DNA of 64,000 nt from Prevotella sp. KH2C16 (GTDB taxonomy: Bacteria > Bacteroidota > Bacteroidia > Bacteroidales > Bacteroidaceae), in assembly GCF_900113305.1 (NCBI RefSeq), contig NZ_FOOW01000006.1, forward strand, positions 75,005-139,004. The letters run 5' to 3'. A program made the position numbers and the translations under genes. How positions within the stretch are numbered: position 1 is the stretch's first letter; every line of letters begins with the position of its first letter. This document shows positions 1 to 8,248 of this stretch, one piece after another. Below the pieces are notes generated by a model. It was given only the letters and a program-made list of their open reading frames with translations, was not told where the DNA came from and ran no database searches.

Positions 1-36
1 GTTGCTATATATCTTCTTTCTACATCAAACCGCAAC
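1..36 (-). CRISPR. Leader-proximal type II-C CRISPR repeat (array continues outside the window)
   Basis: A 36-nt sequence whose minus-strand form begins GTTGC and ends GCAAC, the length and end structure usual for type II repeats. Only one copy is visible because the window ends here. The proof comes from the tracrRNA upstream of cas9. Plus-strand bases 17-26 (TTTCTACATC) are identical to 5091-5100, and 31-35 (CGCAA) are identical to 5105-5109, with the same 4-nt gap. So a minus-strand crRNA would base-pair with a plus-strand tracrRNA. The array therefore reads leftwards, in the same direction as the cas genes, and the spacers lie outside the window. Confidence 0.85.
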
Positions 37-127
37 ATATATCTCCTATTCTTCTGCATATCAACTGATTAGGCAGGATTCTTTCAATATGAAGCGGCTG
101 TTTTTGATGCTTCCTTCTGCAAATATA
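37..127 (-). promoter_or_regulatory. CRISPR leader with minus-strand promoter box
   Basis: This short stretch separates the cas2 stop from the first repeat. On the minus strand it carries TATATTTG (complement of 120-127), a match to the Bacteroidota -7 box TAnnTTTG. It would start transcription near base 113, about 75 nt before the repeat. No convincing -33 TTTG was found. The position between cas2 and the first repeat is where a leader is expected; the promoter role is inference. Confidence 0.5.
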
Positions 128-466
128 CTAAAAAAATTCGAGCTGCATCGGCTGCGGCTCTTTTTTTGCTTTAATTTCGCCCCATATATTTATAATATTT
201 GAGTATTGCTTGTCTGTTATTGTTAAAATACTCACCATGCCGCGTGAAGGAGTAAGCGATTTCACTCTTTTTATGTGCACATGCGCACTCTCTAAAGAAC
301 CGCAATAGCGTATATAGACACTAAACTGATGCATGACAAAGCCGTCTTTCTCCAATTCCTTACGGAATTTGGCCGATATATGCTTGTCTTTTTTAGTTAC
401 CGTCGGTAAATCGAACATGACAAACAACCACATAATATGATAACTATTCAACCGGTCTTCACTCAT
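128..466 (-). CDS. cas2: CRISPR-associated endoribonuclease Cas2
   Basis: Cas2 forms the adaptation complex with Cas1 that inserts new spacers at the leader end of the array. The 112-residue product carries the Cas2 first strand MWLFVMFDLPT with its conserved Asp, followed by basic residues and a ferredoxin-like fold pattern. Its length is normal for type II Cas2. I chose the ATG at 466 because it overlaps the cas1 stop as ATGA, a common coupling arrangement. The frame stays open upstream to 511 but that would run into cas1. It is the last gene of cas9-cas1-cas2, and its stop abuts the leader. Confidence 0.93.
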   Translation of the reverse strand: MSEDRLNSYHIMWLFVMFDLPTVTKKDKHISAKFRKELEKDGFVMHQFSVYIRYCGSLESAHVHIKRVKSLTPSRGMVSILTITDKQYSNIINIWGEIKAKKEPQPMQLEFF

Positions 467-1350
467 TTCAACGCAGGAAGGCTTAAACTTTTTTGTTCTT
501 TCGCCAAACATTTAGCCAGTGATGCCATCGTCATCGACAGGCCGATGTCAAGAGGTCGCATAGTTTTAGGAAACCAAGTGTCGCTATACATTACACGGAT
601 AAGCCGTCCCTTGGTCTCTTTATCCAGATTTTCTTTGCCGTCCTTAAGGAGCTGAAATACGATTTCGTCAACAAAAGGCCGATAGGGCTCCATCATGTCG
701 TCGGCCAGCGGGAAGGCATTACTCCTGTTATGGTGGAAGATTCCTAACGCTGGAAAGAGTCCCGAACTCATGATAGCCCTTGCCGTAGCAGCCCGCAACA
801 CCGTATATCCATAATTGAGCAAGGCATTGACTCCCGGCAGGTCGCGATTGCGAACAAAGTTCTTCCCAAACAACTCCTGAAAGTAAATTCGTGCTGCGAT
901 ACCCTCATTGTTATTGGAATCACCAGAGGCCACATTCTTATAATAGGGTTTCAACTGCTCTCCGTTCTTACCATACTTGATCAGCAGGTTGCTTTGATTC
1001 CTTATCTTGGCCTCTACAACCTGCTTCCACAAGTTTTTCTTAAGGGGTTCTGTGGCGTTTATCTGATTTTGAAGAACTTCTCCCTGAGTATTGTTGGTGT
1101 CTAAATTCTGCAACATGGAGGCGGGCATACCCTTTTCATTGCAAAACACTACCGCTATATTATTATCCGACAGGGCGTTCAGCAACGGCATCGTGATAGA
1201 TACCAGGGCATTGTCTATCATTACAAAGCCCAGATCTTCAATCGGAATCGTCCGCTTCTCATCAGGAAAGTCCTTCAGTTTGACGACTAACTGCCTGTCC
1301 TTCAACGACAGCATGGCGGGATTCTGGAATACAACACTTCGTTTCAACAT
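463..1350 (-). CDS. cas1: CRISPR-associated integrase Cas1 (type II)
   Basis: Cas1 is the metal-dependent integrase of the Cas1-Cas2 spacer acquisition complex. The 295-residue protein starts MLKRSVVFQNPAML, typical of type II Cas1. It holds the expected acidic/His sites: the Glu in RIYFQELFG, the His in GIFHHNRSN and the Asp in MEPYRPFVDE. The start at 1350 lies 10 nt after the cas9 stop. An in-frame upstream start at 1416 would overlap cas9 by more than 50 nt and add residues not seen in the family. It is coupled to cas2 by a 4-nt overlap. No csn2 or cas4 follows, which points to subtype II-C. Confidence 0.95.
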   Translation of the reverse strand: MLKRSVVFQNPAMLSLKDRQLVVKLKDFPDEKRTIPIEDLGFVMIDNALVSITMPLLNALSDNNIAVVFCNEKGMPASMLQNLDTNNTQGEVLQNQINATEPLKKNLWKQVVEAKIRNQSNLLIKYGKNGEQLKPYYKNVASGDSNNNEGIAARIYFQELFGKNFVRNRDLPGVNALLNYGYTVLRAATARAIMSSGLFPALGIFHHNRSNAFPLADDMMEPYRPFVDEIVFQLLKDGKENLDKETKGRLIRVMYSDTWFPKTMRPLDIGLSMTMASLAKCLAKEQKSLSLPALK

Positions 1351-1360
1351 AGGACATATA

Positions 1361-4300
1361 TTAAATAGGTGTGATTTTCCCAAGCTCTGATATACGGAAA
1401 TCCTTGCCCTCGACAAGAGCCTTCAATTGAGTATGGAGCATCGTAATTGCCGGCCGATGTTCCTCGCCATTTTTATATGCCCCGTTTTTCGACTTGATTT
1501 CTTTCGATGCCCTTGCTTCTTGATGGTATCGCAAATTTATTACGCCATATTTATTACCAGATATAGTCATAGACGACATGCCAGAGACTCTATAAAGCCG
1601 CCTGTCTAAATCCTTATAGTTCGCGAAGTCTACTTCCGCAGCCGTCTTCTCATAAAGCAGGACATGGGTGCCTATCTTTAGCTTGCAATAAAGCGGGAAA
1701 CCGTTTTTCGTACTCTTTTCTGGAATAATGGCAGGCCAGTCTCTCCTGTCCATACTCTGCCTGTAATAGTCAGCGGCCTCCAAGTTGTTCACGATTTCAA
1801 AGTCGCGCTTCGGCTTTCCCTTCACCTCACCTTCATAGATTGCCAACATATAGTTGAGGTCGTTTGCCACATGGAATTCTTGTTTGTAATCTTTCCGAGA
1901 AAGATCTCTCTGTCTGCGGATATGCAGCGGATTGGTTACCGAAGGCACAAACACCCTCACCTTATTGATGCGGATACCTTTCTCCTTATTCATATAGATG
2001 GGGTCTGCGATAGCTGTCTTAAACTCTTTCCCCGCAACGGCCTCCCTCACGATTTGCTTGACGGTCTCGTCGACAATTTGGTCAAGGTCCTTCTCGCTCG
2101 CAAAGCTGCTCAACGGCTTGCGTACCACATAGCGAACCTTACCCTCCCGCTCGATGGCTCCATAGTAAGTATCAAGATGCAGACTGCAGCGAGCGCTGTC
2201 GCCCGTAGCAAGAAACTTGCCGTGAGGCGTGCGCACCATTTTCCGTGCATGCTTCTTCATGTTGTCCGGAGTGTCGTGAGCCACGAGCAGGCTTTGCTCT
2301 ATGCCAAGCACATCTTCCGTGAATGTAGGCCAGGGCTTCGGAAAGTGCGGCCGATTAGCCCTACCCTCATCATAGGCCTCCTTTTCTCGGTAATAATGAG
2401 CAGACTTGTCATACTCCGCCTTGCCGATACAGGCGATGGTAATGGCATCGATGCAATGGTGGATATGGTTGTCGCGGCTCTTCTTCTCATACTCGCCCTG
2501 CAGCCCCCACATACGGCGGAACTCGGCGGTAGACGCTCCCTTCACCACATAGACATTGCTCTTATTGCGGTCGCCCTTCTTGTGGAAGAGCGATTTCAGA
2601 TAGAGCCCGGCATATTTCGACACAAGTCCGATGCCTGCACCCTGCCTGCGGGCAAAGCCTTCAGGCACTTCCGTCATGGTAAACTGCTCGTATTTTCCTC
2701 GCCAGTAATCACGCTGCAGTTGCAGTAAATGTCTTTTTTGGATGATGCGATCTTTCTGCGCCTTGTCCATACTGCCGTTGGTATGCTTCTTGTCGATTTG
2801 CTTTGAGAGCTCCTCATACTTTTCCTTCCAAGGCTCAAGGCGAGAGAGGATATCCTCGTAATTGGCCAATACCGACGGCAGTTGGGCCTTCTTCACCTCA
2901 CGATTGAAGCGACTCTCACAGAGGGTGAGATTCTCCATCGTGCTGTCTCCACCCGCACTCTGCGGCACGGTGTGCTCAATGTCGAATCTTGGGTTGGGTC
3001 CTATGAAATCGGCTATGCCTATCTGATTTCCCGTATAGAGGCAGATGTGGTCCTGTTCTTCCCAAAGCTGGAATTTCAACACCTCCGCCTGGGTGGGCTC
3101 AATGTCCTTGCCCGTCTCATCCTTATAGAGCTTTTTTATTTCATCAGCATACCGCTTGCGGCGGTTTTCTAGATCTTTGTTATAGCGCATGATGGCCTGA
3201 CGCTTATTGGAATCGTTCAGTTCGCGGGCATACTCGATATGTACCTCGGTATTTTCATCGATTGTTCCGGCTTTGAGCAATGCGTTCACCACCTTCCTTA
3301 ACTCGTGGAGCGAGCGCATGGCCATGGGATTCCGCACGGAAGAGGTGCGCGGCGAGCCCAGTTGATAGACGCCCGCCTCATTTCTTCGAGCATCCTGATA
3401 GGTCTCAATCATCGAGGGATGGTAGAGCTTTTCTGCCGCGCCGGGCTCCAGACTGAAGTTGTCCTGCAGGAATCCCTTGATGCAGAAGTCCTTTGTGGCA
3501 AGGTCTTTGTCGTCGAGATAAGCTTTCACATTCTCAAGGATGAAGTTCTTCTTCTGCTCCCATGCATACTCGCCGACAATGGAGGGAATGTTCGCCATTG
3601 CCACGGCATGCGAATAGACCATGCCCTCACGCAGGAAAGGCAGTATCTTGCGGATGGCCTTGAGGCTCAAGGAGGCAAAGCTGTGCGTGAGCCGAATCTT
3701 CGAGAACTGCTCGGCCTTGTCGTCATCGAGCTGCAGTCTGTCTTTCGCAAAGGCCACAAGATGCTCCTTGTCGGCAAACGAATAGAGCACATTCCATATG
3801 TCGTCGGCCATCTCCCGAGGGGTCTTCAGCGTCCCGTCCTTCCTCGTATTGAGTGTATAGGTCTCGGCAATGCCCCGGTGCCAGTCGTCGCCGAACACCT
3901 CCTTCAGCTGCGCCGTGGTCGGACAGCCCGCAACACCCTGTGTCATACGGAAGTTGAACTTATAGGGCTTGTATCCCGCATCTTTAATATGCTGGTAATT
4001 GCCTTTGCCCGCCAAGGCCTTGGCAATATCTTCAAAATTGAAATTCTGCTTGCTCTTGCGATAAAAGAGTGGGAGGATGTGGGCACGCTCCGTGTCGTCG
4101 AGCGGGCGCAGAGCCGTATCAAAGGGTCCTTGGATACGCACGGCATTGATGAAACTCAGCATTCTGAACTCCTCAAAGTCCGGATGAGAGTCGGCACAGC
4201 GAGGGCAGCGAGGCTCGAAGGTGCATTTCCCCACGCCCTGCCGCTGCGACTTCAGCGGCCGCTGGAAATAGAGGGCGCGCTCCAGCTCTGCCGTCAGCGT

Positions 4301-5014
4301 CTCGTCAAGACCCTGCTTCCAGCAGATGGCATGGAACTCCTTCTTGTAGTGCTCCTCACGGTCGGTATACCGGCTGCGCAGCCTGACACGGTTGCCCTGC
4401 TCGCTATAGAGCTTGAAGAAGTAGTCGCCCAGATATTCGCATCCTGCCTCCCTCGTCTCGTCGGAGAGCCCCGTGATGGCTTCTTTCACCTTGCCGGTCT
4501 CCTTCTCGTCGGTCTGCTCAAGACGGTTGCTCCGAAATCCGCGCCGTTGTGCCAGATGATAGAGTGCCCGGCCGAGGATGAACCGTTCCCCGATGTCATC
4601 CAGATTGAGCTGCCTGTGCAGGCAGATATGGCGGTAATAATAGGGATTCTTGTCCTCGTTGTCGCTCGTGCGCTGCCAAAGCATGAAGTCGTCGTTCTTT
4701 GGATACTTCTTGTGCACATGCCACTCGTGCAGTTCCTCGTCGGAGAGATGAGGACAGAGATTATGAGCCACGAGTACCTTCAGTACCTCTATCTTGCGCA
4801 GACGACGGCGAAAATACTGCCGGCGCAAGGCTCGGTGGGCGGTGCGCTCGGAAGCCCTCGACGACTCGATGCCCTTCTCTATCTTCACACCTTCCTGAAA
4901 AATCATCACTCCCCGATCGACGAGCGCATACTCGCCACTCTCCTCATCACGATCCACGACAGCCCATCCAAGGCTGTTCGTACCTGTATCCAATCCCAGA
5001 ATCCGCTTCTTCAT
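1361..5014 (-). CDS. cas9: Cas9 RNA-guided endonuclease, subtype II-C
   Basis: Effector nuclease that cuts DNA matching a crRNA:tracrRNA guide. At 1217 residues it lies between compact (about 1,000-1,100) and long (about 1,400) type II-C Cas9s. All catalytic sites are present: RuvC-I LGLDTGTNSLGWA with Asp9; an Arg-rich bridge helix at about 51-81; RuvC-II IEYARELN with Glu594; HNH DIEHTVPQS with His681 and the later Asn of ESRFN; RuvC-III HHCIDA with His853 and Asp856. A KCTFEP segment with a following CPRC pair lies in the recognition lobe. The reading frame is intact, so the nuclease is predicted active. The start is the only ATG just ahead of the RuvC-I strand. The tracrRNA gene is divergent upstream. 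Confidence 0.97.
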   Translation of the reverse strand: MKKRILGLDTGTNSLGWAVVDRDEESGEYALVDRGVMIFQEGVKIEKGIESSRASERTAHRALRRQYFRRRLRKIEVLKVLVAHNLCPHLSDEELHEWHVHKKYPKNDDFMLWQRTSDNEDKNPYYYRHICLHRQLNLDDIGERFILGRALYHLAQRRGFRSNRLEQTDEKETGKVKEAITGLSDETREAGCEYLGDYFFKLYSEQGNRVRLRSRYTDREEHYKKEFHAICWKQGLDETLTAELERALYFQRPLKSQRQGVGKCTFEPRCPRCADSHPDFEEFRMLSFINAVRIQGPFDTALRPLDDTERAHILPLFYRKSKQNFNFEDIAKALAGKGNYQHIKDAGYKPYKFNFRMTQGVAGCPTTAQLKEVFGDDWHRGIAETYTLNTRKDGTLKTPREMADDIWNVLYSFADKEHLVAFAKDRLQLDDDKAEQFSKIRLTHSFASLSLKAIRKILPFLREGMVYSHAVAMANIPSIVGEYAWEQKKNFILENVKAYLDDKDLATKDFCIKGFLQDNFSLEPGAAEKLYHPSMIETYQDARRNEAGVYQLGSPRTSSVRNPMAMRSLHELRKVVNALLKAGTIDENTEVHIEYARELNDSNKRQAIMRYNKDLENRRKRYADEIKKLYKDETGKDIEPTQAEVLKFQLWEEQDHICLYTGNQIGIADFIGPNPRFDIEHTVPQSAGGDSTMENLTLCESRFNREVKKAQLPSVLANYEDILSRLEPWKEKYEELSKQIDKKHTNGSMDKAQKDRIIQKRHLLQLQRDYWRGKYEQFTMTEVPEGFARRQGAGIGLVSKYAGLYLKSLFHKKGDRNKSNVYVVKGASTAEFRRMWGLQGEYEKKSRDNHIHHCIDAITIACIGKAEYDKSAHYYREKEAYDEGRANRPHFPKPWPTFTEDVLGIEQSLLVAHDTPDNMKKHARKMVRTPHGKFLATGDSARCSLHLDTYYGAIEREGKVRYVVRKPLSSFASEKDLDQIVDETVKQIVREAVAGKEFKTAIADPIYMNKEKGIRINKVRVFVPSVTNPLHIRRQRDLSRKDYKQEFHVANDLNYMLAIYEGEVKGKPKRDFEIVNNLEAADYYRQSMDRRDWPAIIPEKSTKNGFPLYCKLKIGTHVLLYEKTAAEVDFANYKDLDRRLYRVSGMSSMTISGNKYGVINLRYHQEARASKEIKSKNGAYKNGEEHRPAITMLHTQLKALVEGKDFRISELGKITPI

Positions 5015-5048
5015 ATTTCGTATTATTTAAAGATTTACAAGAAAAAAG

Positions 5049-5079
5049 TTTGTCGTTTCAGATATTATGCCTATATTTG
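5049..5079 (+). promoter_or_regulatory. Promoter of the tracrRNA
   Basis: TTTG at 5049-5052 and TATATTTG at 5072-5079, separated by 19 nt. This is a full match to the Bacteroidota -33/-7 consensus. It places the transcription start at about 5086, just before the anti-repeat. Confidence 0.75.
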
Positions 5080-5085
5080 CACCAT

Positions 5086-5165
5086 AAGATTTTCTACATC
5101 TTATCGCAATAAGGCTATATGCCGAAGGTTTAAAGACCTATAACCCCTCTTCGGAGGGGTTTTCT
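5086..5165 (+). ncRNA. tracrRNA of the type II-C system
   Basis: Trans-activating RNA that pairs with the crRNA repeat and loads it into Cas9. The anti-repeat is 5091-5110. TTTCTACATC (5091-5100) pairs perfectly with 10 nt of the repeat, then a 4-nt step with two mismatches and one G-U pair, then CGCAA (5105-5109) pairs with the repeat 5' end: the usual bulged type II duplex. Next comes AAUAAGGC and a small GGC/GCC nexus hairpin (5113-5123), similar in layout to II-C tracrRNAs such as that of Neisseria. A second hairpin GGTTTAAAGACC (5128-5139) follows, then a terminator. The gene is divergent from cas9 and about 75 nt upstream. The ends are inferred from promoter and terminator. Confidence 0.88.
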
Positions 5166-5167
5166 CT
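5142..5167 (+). terminator. Rho-independent terminator ending the tracrRNA
   Basis: Stem CCCCTC/GAGGGG with a TTCG tetraloop (5144-5159), extended by two A-T pairs and followed by a T-rich run (TTTTCTCTTTT). Confidence 0.85.
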
Positions 5168-5382
5168 TTTCGCAAATATACGGTTTTTTATTTATAATCA
5201 CAAAATATTTGCGAGATTTTTCCAGGGTGTGCCGGATACCAGGCTTTCGGCTGGAGACCGGCATTTGCGTAGATAACAGTAGGCAGATGCCGGTTTCCGG
5301 CATGCGAAACGGCTGGCAAACGATAACCGCAGACTGCGCAACAGGCCATTTCCGGAAAACCCGGCAGCCACTGACCTCGGGA
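5168..5382. other. Structured non-coding stretch downstream of the tracrRNA
   Basis: No credible gene is seen between the tracrRNA terminator and the palindrome array. The stretch contains inverted repeats: ATGCCGG/CCGGCAT with a 3-nt loop at 5287-5303, and a longer imperfect pairing of GACCGGCATTTGC (about 5257) with GCAGATGCCGGTTTC (about 5284). Open frames here are short and have no recognisable content. It may be a degenerate mobile or terminator-like element; its function is unknown. Confidence 0.4.
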
Positions 5383-5443
5383 TTACAAGCCGTGTGTAAT
5401 CGTGTTACAAGCCGTGTGTAATCGCGTTACACGCCGCTTGTAA
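5383..5443. repeat. Palindrome array A1: three 17-nt units with 22-bp period
   Basis: Units TTACAAGCCGTGTGTAA at 5383-5399 and 5405-5421, then an inverted unit TTACACGCCGCTTGTAA at 5427-5443, with 5-nt spacers. Each unit is itself an imperfect palindrome, and units 2 and 3 can form one larger hairpin. The same family and layout recur at 16619-16679. It lies between the plus-strand tracrRNA and the minus-strand gene ending at 5616. Confidence 0.9.
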
Positions 5444-5538
5444 GATTGCAGGGAACGGCCAATGGCACCATCATCGACCGCTGCCAGAGCTCCTGCCCAC
5501 GGCAAGGAGAGGAAATGAGAGGAACTGACAAGACACAG

Positions 5539-5568
5539 AGAAGCCGGAACTCTCGCTCCGGCTTCTTG
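5539..5568. terminator. Hairpin after the zinc-ribbon gene, probable terminator
   Basis: AGAAGCCGGA and TCCGGCTTCT form a 10-bp stem with an 8-nt loop, about 50 nt beyond the minus-strand stop at 5616. The following U-tract is weak on both strands, so the terminator role is inferred from stem strength and position. Confidence 0.5.
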
Positions 5569-5615
5569 TCCATCCTTGAAGGAGGAATTATAACGACAGG
5601 TTAAAAAAGTAGTTC

Positions 5616-6461
5616 TTATGCTTCCTCCTCTGCCTCTTCGGGCTCAGTTTTCTTGGCTGTCTTGCGCACGGCGCGCTTGCGCTTCGGCTTCTCCTCGGCG
5701 GTCTCCATGGGCTTGATGCCTGCCAGTTCGGGGTCGATGAGAATGCGGCCGCAATACTCGCAGACGAGAATTTTCTTGTGCATCTTGACATCAAGCTGTC
5801 GCTGGGGCGGAATCTTGTTGAAGCATCCGCCGCATGAGCCGCGCTGCACCACGGTAAGTCCGAGTCCGTTGCGCGCACCCTTGCGAATGCGTTTGAAGCT
5901 GCGGAGCAGTCCCGGCTCTATCTTCTCTTCCAGGTCGCGTGCCTTGTTCTTGAGTTTTTCTTCCTCGTCGCGGGTCTCCTGCATGATGTCGTCGAGCTCG
6001 GCCCGCTTCTCGCTGAGGGCGGCCTCACGGTCGGTTATGAGTTCACGGGCTTCCTCCAGCTCCTTCTGCTTTTCCTCTACCTTCACGCCAGCCTCCTTGA
6101 TCTTCTTGTTGCAGAGCTCCACTTCGAGGCTCTGGAACTCGATTTCCTTGCTCAGCGTGTCGTATTCGCGGTTGTTCTTCACCTCCTCGAGCTGCGCCTT
6201 ATACCGTGCAATGCTGGCCTCGGCGGTGGCTATCTCACCTTTTTTCTGTACTACCGCCGCACGGAAATCTTCTATTTCGGCGTTGATTTTCTCGAGGCGG
6301 GTATTCAAACCAGCAAGCTCGTCCTCAAGATCCTGCACCTCCAAGGGAAGCTCACCGCGCAGGGCGCGCTTCTCGTCGATGGCGCTGAGATAGGTCTGCA
6401 ACTGATAGAGAGCCTTCAGCTTCTCTTCTACTGTCAAGTCTGTAGGATTCTTTTTTGCCAT
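5616..6461 (-). CDS. C4-type zinc-ribbon coiled-coil protein (DUF164/CdsZ-like)
   Basis: The 281-residue protein has a long coiled coil (about residues 10-185, heptad-rich and very acidic/basic). A C-terminal zinc ribbon follows with Cys210, Cys213, Cys234 and Cys237 (CGGC and CEYCG). The tail from about 245 is rich in Lys, Arg, Pro and Glu. This is the layout of the bacterial DUF164/CdsZ family, whose better-studied members bind nucleic acid or act in secretion or translation; the function here is not known. It starts 3 nt after the NIF3 gene, a pairing that is common across bacteria and suggests one transcript from the promoter box at 7273-7280. Confidence 0.85.
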   Translation of the reverse strand: MAKKNPTDLTVEEKLKALYQLQTYLSAIDEKRALRGELPLEVQDLEDELAGLNTRLEKINAEIEDFRAAVVQKKGEIATAEASIARYKAQLEEVKNNREYDTLSKEIEFQSLEVELCNKKIKEAGVKVEEKQKELEEARELITDREAALSEKRAELDDIMQETRDEEEKLKNKARDLEEKIEPGLLRSFKRIRKGARNGLGLTVVQRGSCGGCFNKIPPQRQLDVKMHKKILVCEYCGRILIDPELAGIKPMETAEEKPKRKRAVRKTAKKTEPEEAEEEA

Positions 6462-6464
6462 AAT

Positions 6465-7253
6465 CTATAAATAAATTATCGGATTGGTGCATATCTCGGT
6501 GAGACAACATCTCACCCCCGGGCACCGTTCCTCTATGATTGATTGAAATATTTCGCTGGTATACTGCTCGCTCTGGAAGTGCCCTATGACGGCTATCTGT
6601 ATCTCCTGCTCGTGGCCGAAGTAGTCGTGATAGTGCATTTCGCCCGTTACGAAAGCATCTGCTCCCTGTCCTATGGCCTCTGGAAGGAGAAACGAGCCGG
6701 CACCGCCGCAAAGAGCCACCTTCCTGATCGGGCGGCGCAGCAGCTCATTGGCCTGCACGCACTCCACGCCGAAGGTGTGCTTGAGCATCAGGATGAAGTC
6801 GTCGGCTGCCATCGGCTCGGGCAGCATACCAATGACTCCCTCGCCTCCCTGCACGCCGTCGACCGACTTCTCTGCTCCGAAGAAGCCGAGGTCTCGGAGC
6901 CCCATCTTGGCAGCCATCTTATGGTTGACGCCTCCCTGGGCACAGTCCATGTTGGTGTGCATGGAGACGATGGCCACATTGTTCTTGATGGCTTTCATCA
7001 CCGCACGCTGCACATAGTCCTCGCCCGTGATGCGGCGGAGCTTGTGGAAGATGAGCGGGTGATGTGAAACGATGAGGTTGCAGCCTTTCCCGACGGCCTC
7101 GTCGACGACGGCCTCGGTAACATCAAGGCACAATAAAGCCCCTGAGACATCCGCATCTGTCAATCCGATTTGCAGGCCGGCATTGTCAAAGTCTTCCTGC
7201 AAGGGCAGAGGCGCGAATCGTTCAAGGGCACTAACCACTTCTTTTATTTTCAC
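6465..7253 (-). CDS. NIF3-family dinuclear metal-centre protein
   Basis: The 262-residue protein has the NIF3 signature. It begins MKIKEVVSALE, then has DNAGLQIG, the metal-ligand segment SHHPLIFH, HTNMD, and a second ligand set in GEMHYHD and the C-terminal GHFQSEQYTSE. NIF3 proteins form toroidal hexamers with two metals per subunit. They are often labelled GTP cyclohydrolase I type 2, but their physiological role is uncertain. This is the short form without the inserted PII-like domain of the roughly 365-residue Gram-positive versions. It is the first gene of a two-gene unit with the zinc-ribbon protein, 3 nt apart. Confidence 0.9.
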   Translation of the reverse strand: MKIKEVVSALERFAPLPLQEDFDNAGLQIGLTDADVSGALLCLDVTEAVVDEAVGKGCNLIVSHHPLIFHKLRRITGEDYVQRAVMKAIKNNVAIVSMHTNMDCAQGGVNHKMAAKMGLRDLGFFGAEKSVDGVQGGEGVIGMLPEPMAADDFILMLKHTFGVECVQANELLRRPIRKVALCGGAGSFLLPEAIGQGADAFVTGEMHYHDYFGHEQEIQIAVIGHFQSEQYTSEIFQSIIEERCPGVRCCLTEICTNPIIYL

Positions 7254-7272
7254 GCTAACATGAATTAATATG

Positions 7273-7280
7273 CAAAGATA
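7273..7280 (-). promoter_or_regulatory. -7 box upstream of the NIF3 gene
   Basis: Minus-strand TATCTTTG matches TAnnTTTG and lies 20 nt before the NIF3 start codon. No clear -33 element was seen. Confidence 0.5.
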
Positions 7281-7378
7281 AGCATTTTATCCGGAACGGG
7301 AAAGAAAATCAAGGAAAATTAAGAATTATTCCCCGATTTTCGTTCAGATACTCCTCCGCAGTCTGCCGACTGCGGTCT

Positions 7379-8248
7379 TTAGTGGTAGCGTTCGGGATAA
7401 GCGGGATTCCAGCTTTTGATACGAGCCTCAGCCTCTACCCTTTCCTCCGTGCGGTCGTCGAGAGCCGGGAAGAAGTCGATGCCCGTGAGCCGCTCTATCT
7501 CGTCCACGGTGCGGATACAGTCGTATACATTCTGCTTCTTGCCGGTATTCTGATATACGAATCCGATGGCCTTGGCACCGCTGTTGCGGCAGAGCACCAC
7601 CTTGAAGAAAGCGTCGGGCACGCGCACCTTGTTGCGCCCTATGGTCTTCCGCTCACCGCTGAAGACCGGACCGCACACCACATCCACGGAGCCATACTCA
7701 CGCGCCCACGACCGGCAGAGTATCTCTATGTCGTTCCATTCATAACGGTTCAGGTTATGGTTCTGCGGACAGATGTTGGTGAAGAGGAAGCTCTGGCGCA
7801 GAGCGTTCTCGTCCCACTTGTTGTCCCCGGCCGGGCACATGTGGCCCCGATCGTATCGGGAGTTGTAGTAATCCTGGTCGGTGGCACGCGGTGCATCCAC
7901 GCTCTCGTCTTCGGTAAACATCTCCTGCGACCGCTGCGCACGGCCGTAGGTATGCTGTCGGGTGAGGTGCCAGGCCACCCAGTTGGGCGTCTTAGTCTCC
8001 CTGTTGTAGGAAACCGTGTAGCCCATACGCGTGAGAATCTGCTCCGGGCGGTCTTTGAGCGGAACCGGGAGTTCGAATTTAGTAACGGTCTTCAGCCTTG
8101 GGCGCATGGCCTGAGCCGGTTCGGCGGGCGACTCATACAGCCCCGCCATCCGGCCGATGGCGGCCTGGGGCTTTTGCGATTGTCCACAAGCTGCAAGCAG
8201 CATGATGCCCGCAGCGAGCACTATCATCTTCAATGTTCTTAGTTCCAT
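7379..8248 (-). CDS. Lipoprotein DNA/RNA non-specific endonuclease (NucA/EndA type), copy 1
   Basis: The 289-residue product has a lipoprotein signal (lipobox LAAC, Cys21), then a beta-beta-alpha-Me nuclease domain. It carries DRGH at 133-136, whose His136 should be the general base, and NICPQNHNLNRYEW with the metal-binding Asn. The family degrades DNA and RNA with Mg or Mn. The lipid anchor suggests an envelope or surface location, so nucleotide scavenging or digestion of extracellular DNA is likely. Its start overlaps the end of the upstream paralogue by 10 nt. It is the last gene of the coupled unit with the FetA/FetB-like genes. Confidence 0.88.
   Translation of the reverse strand: MELRTLKMIVLAAGIMLLAACGQSQKPQAAIGRMAGLYESPAEPAQAMRPRLKTVTKFELPVPLKDRPEQILTRMGYTVSYNRETKTPNWVAWHLTRQHTYGRAQRSQEMFTEDESVDAPRATDQDYYNSRYDRGHMCPAGDNKWDENALRQSFLFTNICPQNHNLNRYEWNDIEILCRSWAREYGSVDVVCGPVFSGERKTIGRNKVRVPDAFFKVVLCRNSGAKAIGFVYQNTGKKQNVYDCIRTVDEIERLTGIDFFPALDDRTEERVEAEARIKSWNPAYPERYH

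Noticed and set aside
3305-5143. Long plus-strand open frame (612 codons) opposite cas9
   Set aside because: It is the antisense of cas9, has no recognisable domain and its end runs through the tracrRNA; it arises from codon bias of the real gene.
5209-5421. 70-codon plus-strand frame downstream of the tracrRNA
   Set aside because: It runs into array A1 and spans inverted repeats; composition is non-coding.
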